A stretch of DNA of 64,000 nt from Mytilus californianus. Lineage: Eukaryota; Mollusca; Bivalvia; Mytilida; Mytilidae. Under the pieces are notes generated by a model. The model was not told the origin of the DNA, searched no databases, and worked only from the letters and a program-made list of their open reading frames with translations. The stretch spans positions 54,336,247 through 54,400,246 of the forward strand of contig NW_026262604.1 of assembly GCF_021869535.1 (NCBI RefSeq), written 5' to 3'. Made by a program: the position numbers and the translations under genes. This document shows, in pieces, positions 1 to 11,005 of the stretch (within the stretch, counting starts at the first letter, position 1; each line of letters begins with the position of its first letter).

Positions 1-1450
1 GTTTAGGTATCCAATACAGTGATGGAAGATCCAGTTCTTCATCTTTGGTTGAAATTCCAAAGGAACATAGAGCAGACCTATGATTATCCAGGATTTCCTC
101 TTTGGTAAGTGTCGTGAGGGTATATGTTGGCTTTCCAAATGAATTGTCAATACCTAATTCATTTATCAAGCAGTTTGTGTAATGATATTTACACACAAAA
201 ACGATGTTGTTTGGGGCTTTATCTGCGGGTCAACAACGTATTTGTCATGGAGGTAGGACAAGTGTTTTGCAGCATTTGGGTCTTTAAAAATTGACGTAGC
301 GTGGGTATTGATAGACCCATTTAGTTTCTTAATTCGGATTTGTATCAACGACCTCACAGCCTTGATTCATTCGGAAAGAGTATCTACGTCTTCTTTATCG
401 CGTTTAGCCCATTTCCTGGAATAATCCTCGACTGAATCCATCAGTATTTTGAAGTTGTATTTCCAATTGATGGATTAAGGCTCACGATATTTCTGACCTT
501 TGGATAACAAATTTCGCAGGAAAGTGTTATTGACAATGTTGGAGTCTCCGGTAATAACGTGGCCAGCCGGATTATATGTGAATTGGGAACTAGCACAGGT
601 GCAATCAGGAGGTTTAGACTTGAAGTCGTCAATGTTGAGATCCTGCAAAACGTGTTTGTACTTGAAAATTTTAGTTGCAATTGGTTTGTTATAGGTATAA
701 GAAATTATTGGTACAGACTGGTCTATAAAATAAGGAGGTATTTTCGACTGAACTAATTTATGATGAAGAATATTGCCTAAGTTGACGCCATCGAGACCTT
801 TGTTGGCAAAGGAAAGTTTAAGAAAAGATCTTTTCTCTTTTTCATCTTTTCCAATGCGAACTGGTTTGAAAAGTCTGTGACTTGCAATATCCGAAATGAT
901 AGCTGTAAGTTTGTATTGGTTTGAATGAGGGTTTGTAACAGCGGTTTTCAAACATAAATTGAACAGAGAATGAGGTTTTGAAAGGGGTAATGAATAAAAT
1001 TTCGTCCGAATGTGATGAATACCTAACGGCTTTTGTATAAATGGCAGCAAGTCATTAATAGATACATCATGCAAAGTAGGTGATGTATAATGACGATGAC
1101 CATAACTGCGTCTACGTCGAGCAGTAGAGTTGAAAATAGTCATCACATTCACCGAGCTACAGGAAGGACTAGATATAATACCTATACCATCAATTTTGTC
1201 ATTGCAACCATATGGTGTCGCAGTTCCCAATTGTCGAATCCAGTAGTCCTCTTTTTGTCTACGGAGAGGCGTTGCAAGTTGAGGGTTGTTAGTCTTGTGG
1301 TATATTTTTTCAATAATACGAACTGTCATAGAAACGATGGAATGATCAGGCTGATTAAAATGCTGGTACAGAATGTCGTTTGCATTGAGGTTAATATCTG
1401 ATCTATGGCCGCACATACGTTTGTTTAGCCTTCCTTTCGTTTCACCGACG
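1..1450 (-). mobile_element. Penelope-like retroelement, permuted type: GIY-YIG part, linker and start of RT
   Basis: On the minus strand a long reading frame (475-1450) begins inside a GIY-YIG-type nuclease (VGETKGRLNKRMCGHRSDI, matching the GET..L..R...H pattern). It continues through the conserved YWIRQLGTATPYGCND block, a linker, a C-T-C pair near residue 305 and GHVITGDSNIVNN..LR.LLSKG.KYREP. Below 475, other frames continue with RSLIQIRIKKLNGSINTHA, KAPNNIVFVCKYHY and LPSLYWIP, which is the entry to the PLE reverse transcriptase and runs off the window edge. The nuclease precedes the RT, as in Naiad/Chlamys-type PLEs; canonical PLEs have it at the C terminus. Frameshifts near 475 and 230 show a decayed copy. 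The first half of the nuclease is missing because the element joins a LINE fragment at about 1450. Confidence 0.85.
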
Positions 1451-1756
1451 TAAGTGTTGAGTTTGTCTAAACATCGTTGTAAACCAGACTCTGATTCAGA
1501 TATTAACACAAGGTCATCTGCATATAATAAGCACGATACATTTTTATCATTTAATATGATAGGATCACAGGAGCTATCAAATATGGTAACTGAGTCATTA
1601 AATTATATACAGCGAGAACAGTGTAGGGCTTACAATGCACCCTTGCTTTACTCCAACAGTAGAGCTGAAGGATTCTGTTAACCCTTCACTAAACTTTACA
1701 GAAAAGACAACATCTCTATACATATTTTGTAAAATGTTATAAAAGGATTTATTTAT

Positions 1757-2148
1757 ATCATAGATATACAAGGATTGGAATTTTGTATTTGCGCTAGACG
1801 CGCGTTTCGTCTACAAAAGACTCATCAGTGACGCTCGATTCAAAAAAAGTTAAAAGGCCAAAATAAAGTACGAAGTTGATGACCATTGAGGACCAAAATT
1901 CCTAACAGTTTTGCCAAATACAGCTAAGGTAATCTATTCCTGAGGTAGAAAAGCCTTAATATTTCACAAATGCAAAGTTTTGTAAACAGTTAATTTATAA
2001 CTATGATCATATCAATCATAATTCATGTCAACACAGAAGTGCTGACCACTGGGCTGGTGATACCCTCGGGGAATAAAAACTCCACCAGCAGTGGCATCGA
2101 CCCAGTAGTTGTAGATAAACTCATCATAGATACCAGGATTGGAAGAAC
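1757..2148 (-). repeat. Interspersed repeat with hammerhead-like core, inserted in the LINE
   Basis: The block splits the LINE RT between KLCSS and the QNMYRDV region. It starts and ends with nearly the same words (catagata..caaggattgga at about 1757 and catagataccaggattgga at about 2130), so it carries terminal direct repeats or is slightly more than one unit of a tandem. Inside are the CTGATGA/GACGAAAC core (1786-1836) and a block reading ctgggctggtgataccctcgg (about 2052). Diverged copies lie at 26660, 28285, 28590, 43390, 44590 and 55480. Confidence 0.75.
1786..1836 (-). ncRNA. Hammerhead-ribozyme-like core
   Basis: The minus strand reads CTGATGA, a 4-bp stem GTCT/AGAC with a TTTGT loop, then GAAA and ACGC, followed after a loop by AGCGCA. 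This is the order of a hammerhead core: CUGANGA, stem II, GAAA, stem III. In this copy the expected A-U closing pair of stem III is changed (GCGC instead of GCGU), and I see no convincing stem I, so cleavage is doubtful. Confidence 0.4.
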
Positions 2149-2649
2149 ACAGTTTGTAAAAAAGTGCATTTCAATTAATTGTATCAAAAGCTTTTTTAAA
2201 GTCTATAAAACAAACAAAAAAATTCTTTGATGACTTAAAATTAAGCTGAATAGTCTTGAGTGCTAAAATATGATCACTTGTTCGGCAACCACTTCTGAAT
2301 CCAATTTGCTCATTTCAAACTATATTATTCTTTCCCAAAAAAAATCTAATCTATTCTGTAAAACTCTGCTAAAAAAAAATTCCTAAACAGCTTGATAGAG
2401 CCACCCCTCTATAATTTGAGGGATTATTGAAGCATCCTCCCTTAAAAATTGGTTTGATAAAATTTTCTCTCCAGCCAGAGGGATAAATCCAAGATTTAAA
2501 TATAAGATTAAATAACTTCACATACATATCTGTATTTACTGAACATGATATATTTATCATCTCATTTGTAACACCATCAGCTTCACAAGCTTTCTTATTC
2601 TTTAATGATTTTAATGCAAGAATCGGGACAGAGAAAAAGGTTTTTTTCT

Positions 2650-3600
2650 ATATTCTTTATAAGATCTAGGAGCTAGTCAGTGTCCTCTTTCATTTATTTT
2701 TTTTAATTTTTTTATTAAAAAAAATGGCTAAATAGAGAAGGATATACCTTCGCCCCCTTTCCTCCAACCACGGCTCTTTGCCATTCAATAATATTATTTA
2801 GAACAGTTCCTGCGTTCCGAGATTTCAGACCATGATAGTCAGTGATAGTGTTCCAGTCTACTCTTTTTAAGAGCCCAGGTTTGATTACATTTGATCCTGC
2901 ATCTGTTTTGTTTGATTAAAGTTGTGTAATGGTTTAGTGCATGATGTCATCTTCAATAACTCAGCGTTAACTTAGGAATTTTGGGATATGGACTCGGAGA
3001 TGGCATATTGCAAAATTAATTCTAATAAATTCAGGTTCTGTTATATCTGTTGATGGTGTAAATACTAATTGAAATTGATTGCTAAGTGTTGTTGATTTCT
3101 GTGTTTGATCGTTTTAACTACTATTTAATACGTTCTGTTGTGCCACGTGTATCTGTATATGTACTATTTGTTCTGCCAATAAAGGCACACCTTCAGTTCG
3201 AAATTATAAATTATCCAATCACCAATAGAATGATAAAAGTCTGTACACTATGCAAGTATGTCAATATATCCCTTCACCAGTATCACATATGTACGTCTTA
3301 CTTTCAAAATCTAGATCAATTTTTAAATGATAAGTTTTCCACAGTCCACACACAACAACTTTTTAGCTAAACGTGTCTTTCTCAAGTTTTTTTTGTCCTG
3401 TGTTTAAGAGCCTATATCTTTGCAAAGACATCTTACATAATTATATAAGTGTTCTACAGGCAGGTAAGAGCTGAGAATACTTATAGTAGTTTCAGATAAG
3501 AATTTTAAAATAAAGCTTCATATATCACTTGTCTGAGTGCAAGTACAGTCCATTACAATGTGGTGTCAGTTAATTATTACATCAGGTTCAGGAAGTGTGC
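2650..3600. other. Spacer without recognised genes
   Basis: AT-rich sequence between the LINE fragment and the foldback. It holds a T/A run at about 2695-2725. No conserved reading frame, exon or repeat was recognised. Confidence 0.5.
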
Positions 3601-3603
3601 TAT

Positions 3604-3826
3604 TATGGCAAGCCGTTTTACTATTTATTCTAACTTCAAGATATCTCATATAATGTATAAGATATCTCATATAGTTTATAAGATATCTTATAAGCTATAT
3701 AAGATATCTTATAGACTATATAAGATATTTTATAAATTATATAAGATATCTTATAAACTACATGAGATATATTATAAAGTTTATTAGATATCTTGAAGTT
3801 AGAATAAATAGTGAAACGGAATGCCA
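3604..3826. repeat. Foldback element with AAGATATCT tandem core
   Basis: Arms at about 3604-3650 and 3780-3826 are inverted copies; the outer part of both reads tatggca..ccgttt.actattt and then attctaacttcaagatatct. Between them are about eight imperfect 20-25 bp units built on the self-complementary word AAGATATCTT. Because the element is a palindrome, both strands have an open frame coding nearly the same peptide (RFTIYSNFKIS followed by K-I-S-Y-K-L-Y repeats). These frames are by-products of the repeat and not genes. Confidence 0.85.
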
Positions 3827-3919
3827 TAGTGCTATAGTTTCGTCTTTGCTACAGATTTTACAGGTAGCAGCTAGGTACATACTTTTTGTTGAATTTACTC
3901 TATTTGACTGTAGTTTGTA

Positions 3920-4170
3920 ATTTCCTGACTGACATTTTAGTTCTAGTAGGTAGGCCCAGAGAAATTTTGTAGTATATGTCTCTGGCAGGCCTATTCTGTT
4001 GATGTCTCTACAGTTTGTCTGTTGGTCTTTTTCTTTTTCAGCCATGGCCGTTGTCAGTTTATTTTCGACTTGAGTATGAATGTCCCTTTGGTATATCTTA
4101 TTCATTATTATGTCAACACATACGGTCATCTTAGGCTTTGATTGGATATCATTTATGTTATATGCCATTT
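3920..4170 (+). repeat. Interspersed repeat (gccatggcgttgtcagt family)
   Basis: Contains cagccatggccgttgtcagt followed by ttattttcga and gtccctttggtat. Related copies are at 14680-14900 (opposite strand), 31640-31770, 45760-45910 (opposite strand) and 61090-61300. No protein is implied. Confidence 0.6.
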
Positions 4171-4269
4171 GTTATTCTCTCAAGTTCACCTGTTAATATT
4201 ATACATTAGTAGAGTTTACTGGAATAAGATAAAATAAATATTCAGGATGAGACCATATTAATGTTATAT

Positions 4270-4740
4270 GAACATGAATATAAAATAATATGCAATATAA
4301 TTGCAAATAAGACGACTATCCAACAGAGTAGAAATGAATCGGATTTAAGCAACTACGGGTCAACGTACAACCTTCAACAATGAGCAAATCCCACACCATG
4401 CAGTCAGTTATAAAAGCTCCATACATGTGAAACAATTCAAACGAAAACAAACAACGGCCTGATTAATGACAAAATGATATACGATAACATGACACAGCAA
4501 CCATAGACATTCAATGAATTAAAGGCTCCTGAATTAGGACTTCCAAATATATAAAGTGGCGGTGTTAAACATGTTTATTATTGCTCAACCCTTTCCATAA
4601 CCTTGGAAAGTGGTATATCAGCACAACATAAAAAAACTGTAAAATTCAGTTGGAAATGACTTGACTCATCAGATTGGGACGATGCACAAAAGAACATCCA
4701 ACAAAAAAAGACACAATGAACCTTGCTTTGTACTAGACTG
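4270..4740 (-). repeat. Interspersed repeat related to PLE 3' tails
   Basis: Shows the order seen in similar repeats here: gtcaacgtacaaccttcaacaatgagc, cataccatgcag-like text, taaaagctcc, then ctcctgaattaggact and a ggcggtgttaaacatg block. It is a diverged relative of the copies at 7765, 25300 and 36935. The strand follows the PLE sense. Confidence 0.6.
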
Positions 4741-5398
4741 ACACGGTGAGTCGAATTTCAACGTGTGCTAGTTCACAAGGAACCAGTCCACTGGAAAATG
4801 TGGCAACCTTTCCGAACACATTATATGGATTATGCTATTTCTCATAAATACCGCGTGCTAAGCGAAGAACTATTAAATGAAAATCTCCAAGTCTTTCGTT
4901 TGACCCGGCAGTGGATCAATCAGAACATAAGAGCACCGATGCTGTCCTTTCGTATTGACATTAATAAGAAATGACAGATACATGCCTTCAAAAGGATTAA
5001 TTGTTTTGCACTGTTGAATTAAACAAAACAAAGGAAACATACATTTTTCATTGCTAAGTATTTGCTAGACTTTCAACTTTCATACTTTATAATTAGATTT
5101 CAATCCAATTGAACCTTTCATCTTGTGAAAAGAATTTTTTTTCACTTTATGAATTAATTGATCAATATACAAATGTGAAAATATAAAAACAAAATACCCT
5201 GAAAAATTATGAATGAAGTGTTTTGTTGTCACATCCTTTTGACATATATTTCATACTAATTTAGGAAGAGAAAACAATTAACAATTAATCATTTAAACTA
5301 TTTGTTATATTGTAAATCTCGGCCATCGGAAAATCTACTTTTTTGGATATGGAATTTCCACTTTCTGGCAATATCACGTATGAAACTAAGTAAACAGT

Positions 5399-5580
5399 TT
5401 AAGATATATATCTTTTATTAGAACGATTGTACATATCAGATGATTCATGATCAATGTCTGATCTTTGAAATTTTGACAAATTATAATTATTACCCGACAT
5501 GCCTTGATTTCATTTATACCTTCCATGATCGACATATATACCATCGAAATAAAATTGTAAATGTGAATAAGTATATTTCT
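5399..5580 (-). pseudogene. Remnant of a fourth receptor copy: cytoplasmic tail exon
   Basis: Minus-strand translation gives KYTYSHLQFYFDGIYVDHG, a stop, then MSGNNYNLSKFQRSDIDHE and SSDMYNRS. These line up with the tail of copy A: NTYSHLQDTFIDSDEKTYDH, MSKNDYYVSQSKRSDDDYDL, SGNYNR. The sequence 3' of it (about 5080-5340) also resembles the 3' flanks of copies A and C. An internal TGA and the lack of a matching upstream tail half, transmembrane or linker exon mark it as a dead remnant. It extends the same-strand tandem series to four copies. Homology is inferred by eye from a short stretch. Confidence 0.6.
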
Positions 5581-5837
5581 ACTTTTATTCCCGTTTGCAT
5601 CACTTTCTCCGTTGCTTAAACCATTGCCGTGACGTCAGTCTATTCATTTACCGTGGATTCTTTTTTTCTAGAATCAACGTTCCTAAATCTGTCGCTGAAA
5701 TGGACTCCCCAAATCATATTCAATTGTTTCTTTTGTGTGCCTAATTTCATTTAATTTGAATTATCTAATTGATTGATTTCTGTTCACTAATGGAATTAAT
5801 TTAAAAACTTACCTTTATTTTGTGTAATTTTTATATG

Positions 5838-5925
5838 CCTTCACTGGGAATCGAACCCTCCTTGAAATCTGTTATGCCTGACTGACCTCAACACATCGAT
5901 GAAACCTCTCGGCTAGCAATGGCTT
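5838..5925 (-). repeat. tRNA-like SINE body or tRNA pseudogene
   Basis: On the minus strand an A-box-like gctagccgagaggtttc (5902-5917) is followed about 45 bases later by a good B box, gggttcgattccc (5846-5858). Spacing and the gccgag..ggtt start resemble class II (Leu/Ser) tRNAs, but no clear anticodon arm or full acceptor stem is visible. This is the signature of a tRNA-derived SINE promoter. Confidence 0.5.
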
Positions 5926-6039
5926 GCAATCTAGATGTCTATTTTATATATATAAATGAAAATATGATACTCATCGGTACAATGGACACACAGGGTTTGT
6001 ACCTTTATAAATACATAAAAGACAATCGTATAGTATAAC

Positions 6040-6120
6040 TTGGTAGCCGCTAGGTTAAGATCCATGAGTTATAGATTCAAGTTAGAAATAGAGACTTGTC
6101 GGTTTAGGTTCGAATCCCTG
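6040..6120 (+). repeat. tRNA-like SINE body, inverted relative to the one at 5838
   Basis: Tggtagccgctaggttaag (A-box-like) is followed about 50 bases later by aggttcgaatccct (B box, about 6106-6119). It shares gtagccg...ggtt and the B box with the minus-strand body 115 bp away and points away from it. No complete cloverleaf was drawn; a class II tRNA pseudogene is the alternative. Confidence 0.5.
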
Positions 6121-6129
6121 TTTTCTCTT

Positions 6130-7760
6130 TGTTGTCCCTATTCTTCAGTTTTTCCGGTTTTCTTATTTTGTATGTTATTGTGGATATTTTTGTTAAAGAC
6201 GTGGGTTTTACCGTTTATTTTTTAATTATTATTGACTGATTCATGGACTTGAAAAAATTGTAACACTCAATTTGTGCATTTTTGTTTTACATATATAGTA
6301 TGATTTCATCTGTTTTACTACATATCTATACAAATGTTTATTCGCAAATACCTATGCGAGTAAACTGTGACGTGCCTGGAATTAGGTTTCTTGCTAGAAA
6401 TATTGGTAATATACTAATTATATATACTTAAAAATAAGTTCGAATATGTCTTATTTTGTAAATTTCGGATAATATTCAGATGCATAATAATCTATAGACA
6501 GACGTGTTATGTTATATTTGTATTTCTCTAACCAATTAATTGTGAACTTTAATGCATCGTTGACCATGATAACAGGGTTATTTATACTCACTTACAATAC
6601 CTTCTAAAAAAGAAAAGGTTTTAATTTTGAAAAGGCATCAACACAATAGTTTCAGTAATAGATACAATGGTAAGCGTTGATTGATGAAAAACAAACCATT
6701 CGCCCTCCGATATGGTCATATGTATCATCCTTAAGATATGTTTCACTTGGAATGTCCTTCGTAATGTAATATGTGTTAATGTGCTTATTTTTGTTTGTTC
6801 TGACTTCAGTTTTTCTATTCATTTCTGATTCGAAATATATTAAGAGCTTTCGCTGTTTCCATTATGTCATTTTGTATTTTCCTCACAAGTCCTATAGTCA
6901 TTATCATTAATTGTGGGTGATCGTCTCCCGGTATCTTCACTCATTGATGGCATTTAAATAAATTATTATTCCAGTTTTTTTTTTAACTCCATCGATCAGA
7001 TATTTTTAGCTTTAAAACTCAATACTGGATATTACTTTATATGTGCATACCGGGTGAGCTACATGTACACGAAACTACTTATCCTGTCGAAGCACGCGTA
7101 TATCGTCTGACTCAAAATAGAGTAAATGATTCAAAGAATTGGAATTTTCCAGCTACTAGATTTATTGTTGAATGAATCTATGTGAACCTAGATTTACCTT
7201 TTTTTAAATTTTATGTATATATTTTAGGGATGTCAACGAGTACTCGATTATGGCTCTATAATGTCAAGTATCTAATAGCAAAATGATACTCGACTAATCG
7301 GTTACCTGTTATAATAGTGTTGCTTTTTGTAAATAAAACTGATTTTTATTGAGAGTGCCTCTGTAGAAATTAAATAGTTATCTTTGATTAATCAAATTAG
7401 CATACGTTTCGAATGGTTGCACTGAATTGTCATTTAAAATCCTCCTAAAAAGCTGTGCTATACACGACAGTAGATTTCCTAGAGTAGCACTTTTGGCTAA
7501 ACATGTCTTTGCCTTTCACCACATATGTACCGTCAGAGCAAATATTTTCGTCTGCAGAACTGTTTGATACGTAACAAAATTGAGAAACCAACTCTGCCCA
7601 GAAATGGACATCAATATATTTCTAAATAAGTACTAATTCGTCTCACGCATCAGTAAGTTCTAATCATCACGCTTTGTTAATCATAAGATGTGTTTTATTT
7701 ATAATTACCAAATAATGTTGTTTGATCTAGTTTGAAAGCAATCGTGTTATGTAGATATAA
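6130..7760. other. Spacer without recognised genes
   Basis: AT-rich, with short homopolymers. I see no conserved reading frame and no exon matching the receptor family, although the missing exons of the remnant at 5399 would be expected between here and 11 kb. Confidence 0.5.
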
Positions 7761-7764
7761 GAAG

Positions 7765-8480
7765 AATGTGATATGAGTGCCAATGAGACAACTTTCCATC
7801 CAAGTCACAATGTGTAAAAGTAAACCTTTATAGATCAAAGTACGGCCTTCAACACGAAGCCTTGGCTCACACCGAACAGCAAGCTATAAAAGGTCCCAAA
7901 AATGACTAGTGTAAAACCATTCAAACAGGGAAACCAACGGTCTAATCTATATAAAAAACGCGAAACGAGAAACACTTATGAACCACATCAACAAACGACA
8001 ACCACTGAACATCAGGTTCCTGACTTAGGACAGGTGCAAATAAATGCAGCGGGTTTAAACGTTTTAATAGGCGCCAACCTTCACCCTAACCTGAAACAAT
8101 AGTGTAACATCACAACATAGAAAGACACACTATAAAATATCAATTGAAATGGCTTAACTCAATCAAAGACATATTAACAAAAATAAGTGAACATACACTG
8201 AACGAATAAATTTGATCTATGACACAATGTAAATACAAAATTAATAAAACTAGGGGGTTAGATGTAAAACAATATCAGAAAGACAACCATAACCTTGGCT
8301 AAATTTATCGTTAACATTAAAAACCAAAAATGCATTACAAATTGTATCAACAGGTCAAATTAACACGAAAGTATGATTTGAGAGTACTCGCAGTTACTGA
8401 AAGCTAGTTCAAAGCCAAAAACAATTAATAATAAAAAAAATCATGCATCAGAGACTAAAATCAACTAAAACACATCCCAG
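7765..8480 (-). repeat. Interspersed repeat: PLE 3' tail
   Basis: Reads gtgccaatgagacaactttcc, acggccttcaacacgaagcc, gcaagctataaaaggtccc, and ttcctgacttaggacaggtgc. It then passes directly into the minus-strand PLE coding fragment at 8490. The same arrangement (tail block followed by acttgcagttaatgaaagctagttcaaagcc) recurs at 36935-37700. It is best read as the 3' untranslated end of a PLE. The small open frame at 7902-8102 lies within it and is not a gene. Confidence 0.7.
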
Positions 8481-8489
8481 GGATTTAGT

Positions 8490-9125
8490 GTTTTAACGTC
8501 TGCAACAGTTAAAGAAGACATGACTTGTGCGATGCCAAAATAAAAGTATCGACAGGCGATAGTTAGGAGTTAACCTTTTAATAAATATGTATAATGTTAT
8601 ATATAGATAGAGTAATCTCTTTATAGAAAATGAACGTGAATGTGTATTTATAATGATGACCAAATCGATATTTGTGCCAATGTAAACTATATTCAAAGAT
8701 CTAACTACAACATTGGTAAGATAACCTTTACTAATAAGTTTGTTTAACGGTTCGATGAGTTTACACGGATCACATAGTTATTTTCGCGCTTTAAGTATAA
8801 TATTACCGTAAAATTGACGATGTGATATACCGTTTTTGATAAGTTTTCTACAGATACAGCCAAATTTACTAATCAAATCTTTGTATCTATGAAAGAATTT
8901 AGTAAACTTTTAAAGTAATTTATAGGTAACGAAATCCCTGACTTAATAATTTACTAGTGATGCATTGATTACGTTCGTTAAAATCTATGACATCACTACA
9001 CACACGGGCATAACGAAAGAGTCGGGATATGTTGACACCGTATGATGGAGCCAAAGGAACATTGCCGTCTATAAAAGAAAAATTAACAATAGGGAATAAA
9101 AATCGTCTCTTTTGTCGTAAATTTT
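8490..9125 (-). mobile_element. Penelope-like element, C-terminal RT fragment
   Basis: In several frames the minus strand gives KIYDKRDDF, FPIVNFSFIDGNVPLAPSYG, VNISRLFRYARVCSDVIDF, NERNQCITSKLLSQGFRY, then a degraded FHRYKDLISKFG region and LFWHRTSHVFFNCCRR near 8500. The fragment matches the better-preserved copy at 56661-57059 over most of its length. Frameshifts and stops show it is dead. It lacks the RT catalytic blocks, so it is a 3' fragment. Confidence 0.75.
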
Positions 9126-9129
9126 AGTA

Positions 9130-10800
9130 TGGAGTTTCCTTTCAGAAATTGAAATGTGCTTATTAGATTATTATTTACATGATTAAAAAAAATGAAGTAC
9201 ATGAGCTAATGATTGTGGCGTAAAATTCCTTTTACTACTTATATTACTTAGTCTATATATTAATGTTGATGGTTTTATATCCATTAGAAAAACGACCAAC
9301 AATACGTAAAATAGATAAAACAAAATTGACTGCTTTTTTGTAGATAATTATCGGAGCCATTCTTCACAGAGTTGGTATTCCTTAAATATTAATGTAAATT
9401 ATTTCTGTGTGAATCTTTTTGCTATACCCTATGTTCCTTATTGCTATGACAAAAACTTCGTTGAAAGATTCAATACATTACTGCTGAAAATATTACAGAG
9501 ACTTTCCTAGGCCATTATCATCAATGCAGTTTTTTCGTTCTTATTTTCAATTAGTAATTATAAGGTTCACTGGATGCAGTACTTGATAATGTGCCAGTTC
9601 TTCGTAGAATATAGATAACCAGCGTATGGGGTTTTACATTTACCATCTAAACGTATCATTAAGTCTGTGTATTCGTTTCTATATAAAAACATTAGTTTGC
9701 ACGATCTCCTATGTATTATTGATACTATTGTTATCATTATTAATAAAAGGGATAATCGTTATGCGTTTAACAAAGCGTTTACGCAATGTAAAATACACAA
9801 ACCGGTAGTCTAGATTCTTTCATGCAAATTATACCTTTAACATCTACTAAAGTAATTTAAAAATACACGTTTGTGATATCGATATTTATAATGTACATGT
9901 ATAACTGTACAAAGAACTATTTTAGTTATTATACAAAAAAAATTATAATTAAAACAAATCACAGATAACAAAATAAAGACTTTTGTAAAACATATGAAGA
10001 AAATATCTAGACTATGCTATAATAATTTAATATATTTAGAATAAAATACCTAGATATCTATGTTAGCATATGACGACAATGCAATAAAGAAGGAAGTCAT
10101 ATCTGCCATATCATCGAAATATTATTTCAAAACAAACACATATGATAAATTACACGGCATATAATCATTTATCAATGGACCTTTCAGATAATGCATGTCC
10201 AGGCTTAATATTTATTTGAGCACAGGAGTTATTATATAATTATTTTCGTTTGATAAAAGCACTTTCCGCATAAAAAATGTTTGGTTCTGTGTAATTTCCC
10301 GTGCATCCTTTTTCAGTAAATATTGGGTAAACACAGATAAATTTGATTGTGAATACACGCTTTGGTCCTAAATCTTAAAAGTTTCTCTTTTAATTTGTAC
10401 GTCAATATATTTATATCAATAATGAATTATATACTGCTAGGACGAATTACTAAGGTGTCGTATTATATTTATTAGGACTTTGTATGTAGTGGTTAAAAAA
10501 TATAACATGCACAATATACTATAGAAAATAATATTTGCTTACATCAAATACATTAATGTCTCAATTGTTAGCTTGAGTTGTAAAATACCAGCTAATTTAC
10601 ACTTGAAAAGTTTATATCGATTTGCAGCTCCTTTTTATATTCAAAATAAACCGGAAATTGTCAGGGACTTGCCAAAACATTTTATTTGCACGTTTGATAA
10701 ACAATAAATGGCTCATATGCCTAGCTTATTACTTATTGTCTTCTATTTAATTTCAATCCAGCTGAACTTGTCTTATCATGGGAAAGTATTACTTTGCAAC
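9130..10800. other. Spacer downstream of receptor copy A
   Basis: Very AT-rich. The last few hundred bases (about 10740-10990) are the 3' flank of copy A and resemble the flank of copy C at 53340-53610. No other gene is seen. Confidence 0.5.
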
Positions 10801-10808
10801 TTTATACA

Positions 10809-10814
10809 TTTATT
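10809..10814 (-). terminator. Candidate poly(A) signal of receptor copy A
   Basis: AATAAA on the minus strand, about 190 bases after the copy A stop codon. An AATAAA lies at nearly the same distance after the copy C tail (53414-53419), within similar sequence, which supports a shared 3' end. Confidence 0.4.
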
Positions 10815-11005
10815 TTTTTATCAATATCTAAAGTAAACATTAAGTTACAAAACCCCCAGCAAATTATATCTTAAATTAATGGTTATCACATTCTTGTAAC
10901 ATACTTTTTATGCATACTTAGCAGTTATCAGTTAAAGCAAATATGTTATGTTATAAATCTCAGTTAGTCGAAATTTCTTTTTCCTGAACAAATTAAGTAT
11001 GATAC

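Larger units (their letters stand above)
1450..2640 (-). mobile_element. Non-LTR retrotransposon (LINE) reverse transcriptase fragment
   Basis: Minus-strand translation gives successive non-LTR RT blocks: SLKNKKACEADGVTNEMI, YPSGWRENFIKPIFKGG with NPSNYRGVALSSCLG, NEQIGFRSGCRTSDHILALK, FVCFIDFKKAFDTIN, TVGVKQGCIVSPTLFSLYI, and LLYADDLVLISES with the catalytic YADD. The order is correct for one RT. It is broken by a stop after FDTIN, a frameshift after LFSLYI, and a roughly 390 bp repeat inserted between the FDTI and QNMYRDV blocks. The RT ends abruptly at LQRCLDKLNTY, where a Penelope-like nuclease follows in frame. The superfamily (CR1, Jockey or RTE-like) cannot be settled by eye. It is a dead fragment. 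Confidence 0.85.

Noticed and set aside
3560..3787. Plus-strand frame with K-I-S-Y-K-L-Y repeats (and its minus-strand twin)
   Set aside because: It is produced by the palindromic tandem repeat; the same peptide arises on both strands.
7902..8102. 66-codon plus-strand frame
   Set aside because: Lies entirely in a PLE-tail repeat with relatives elsewhere in the window and is antisense to the element.
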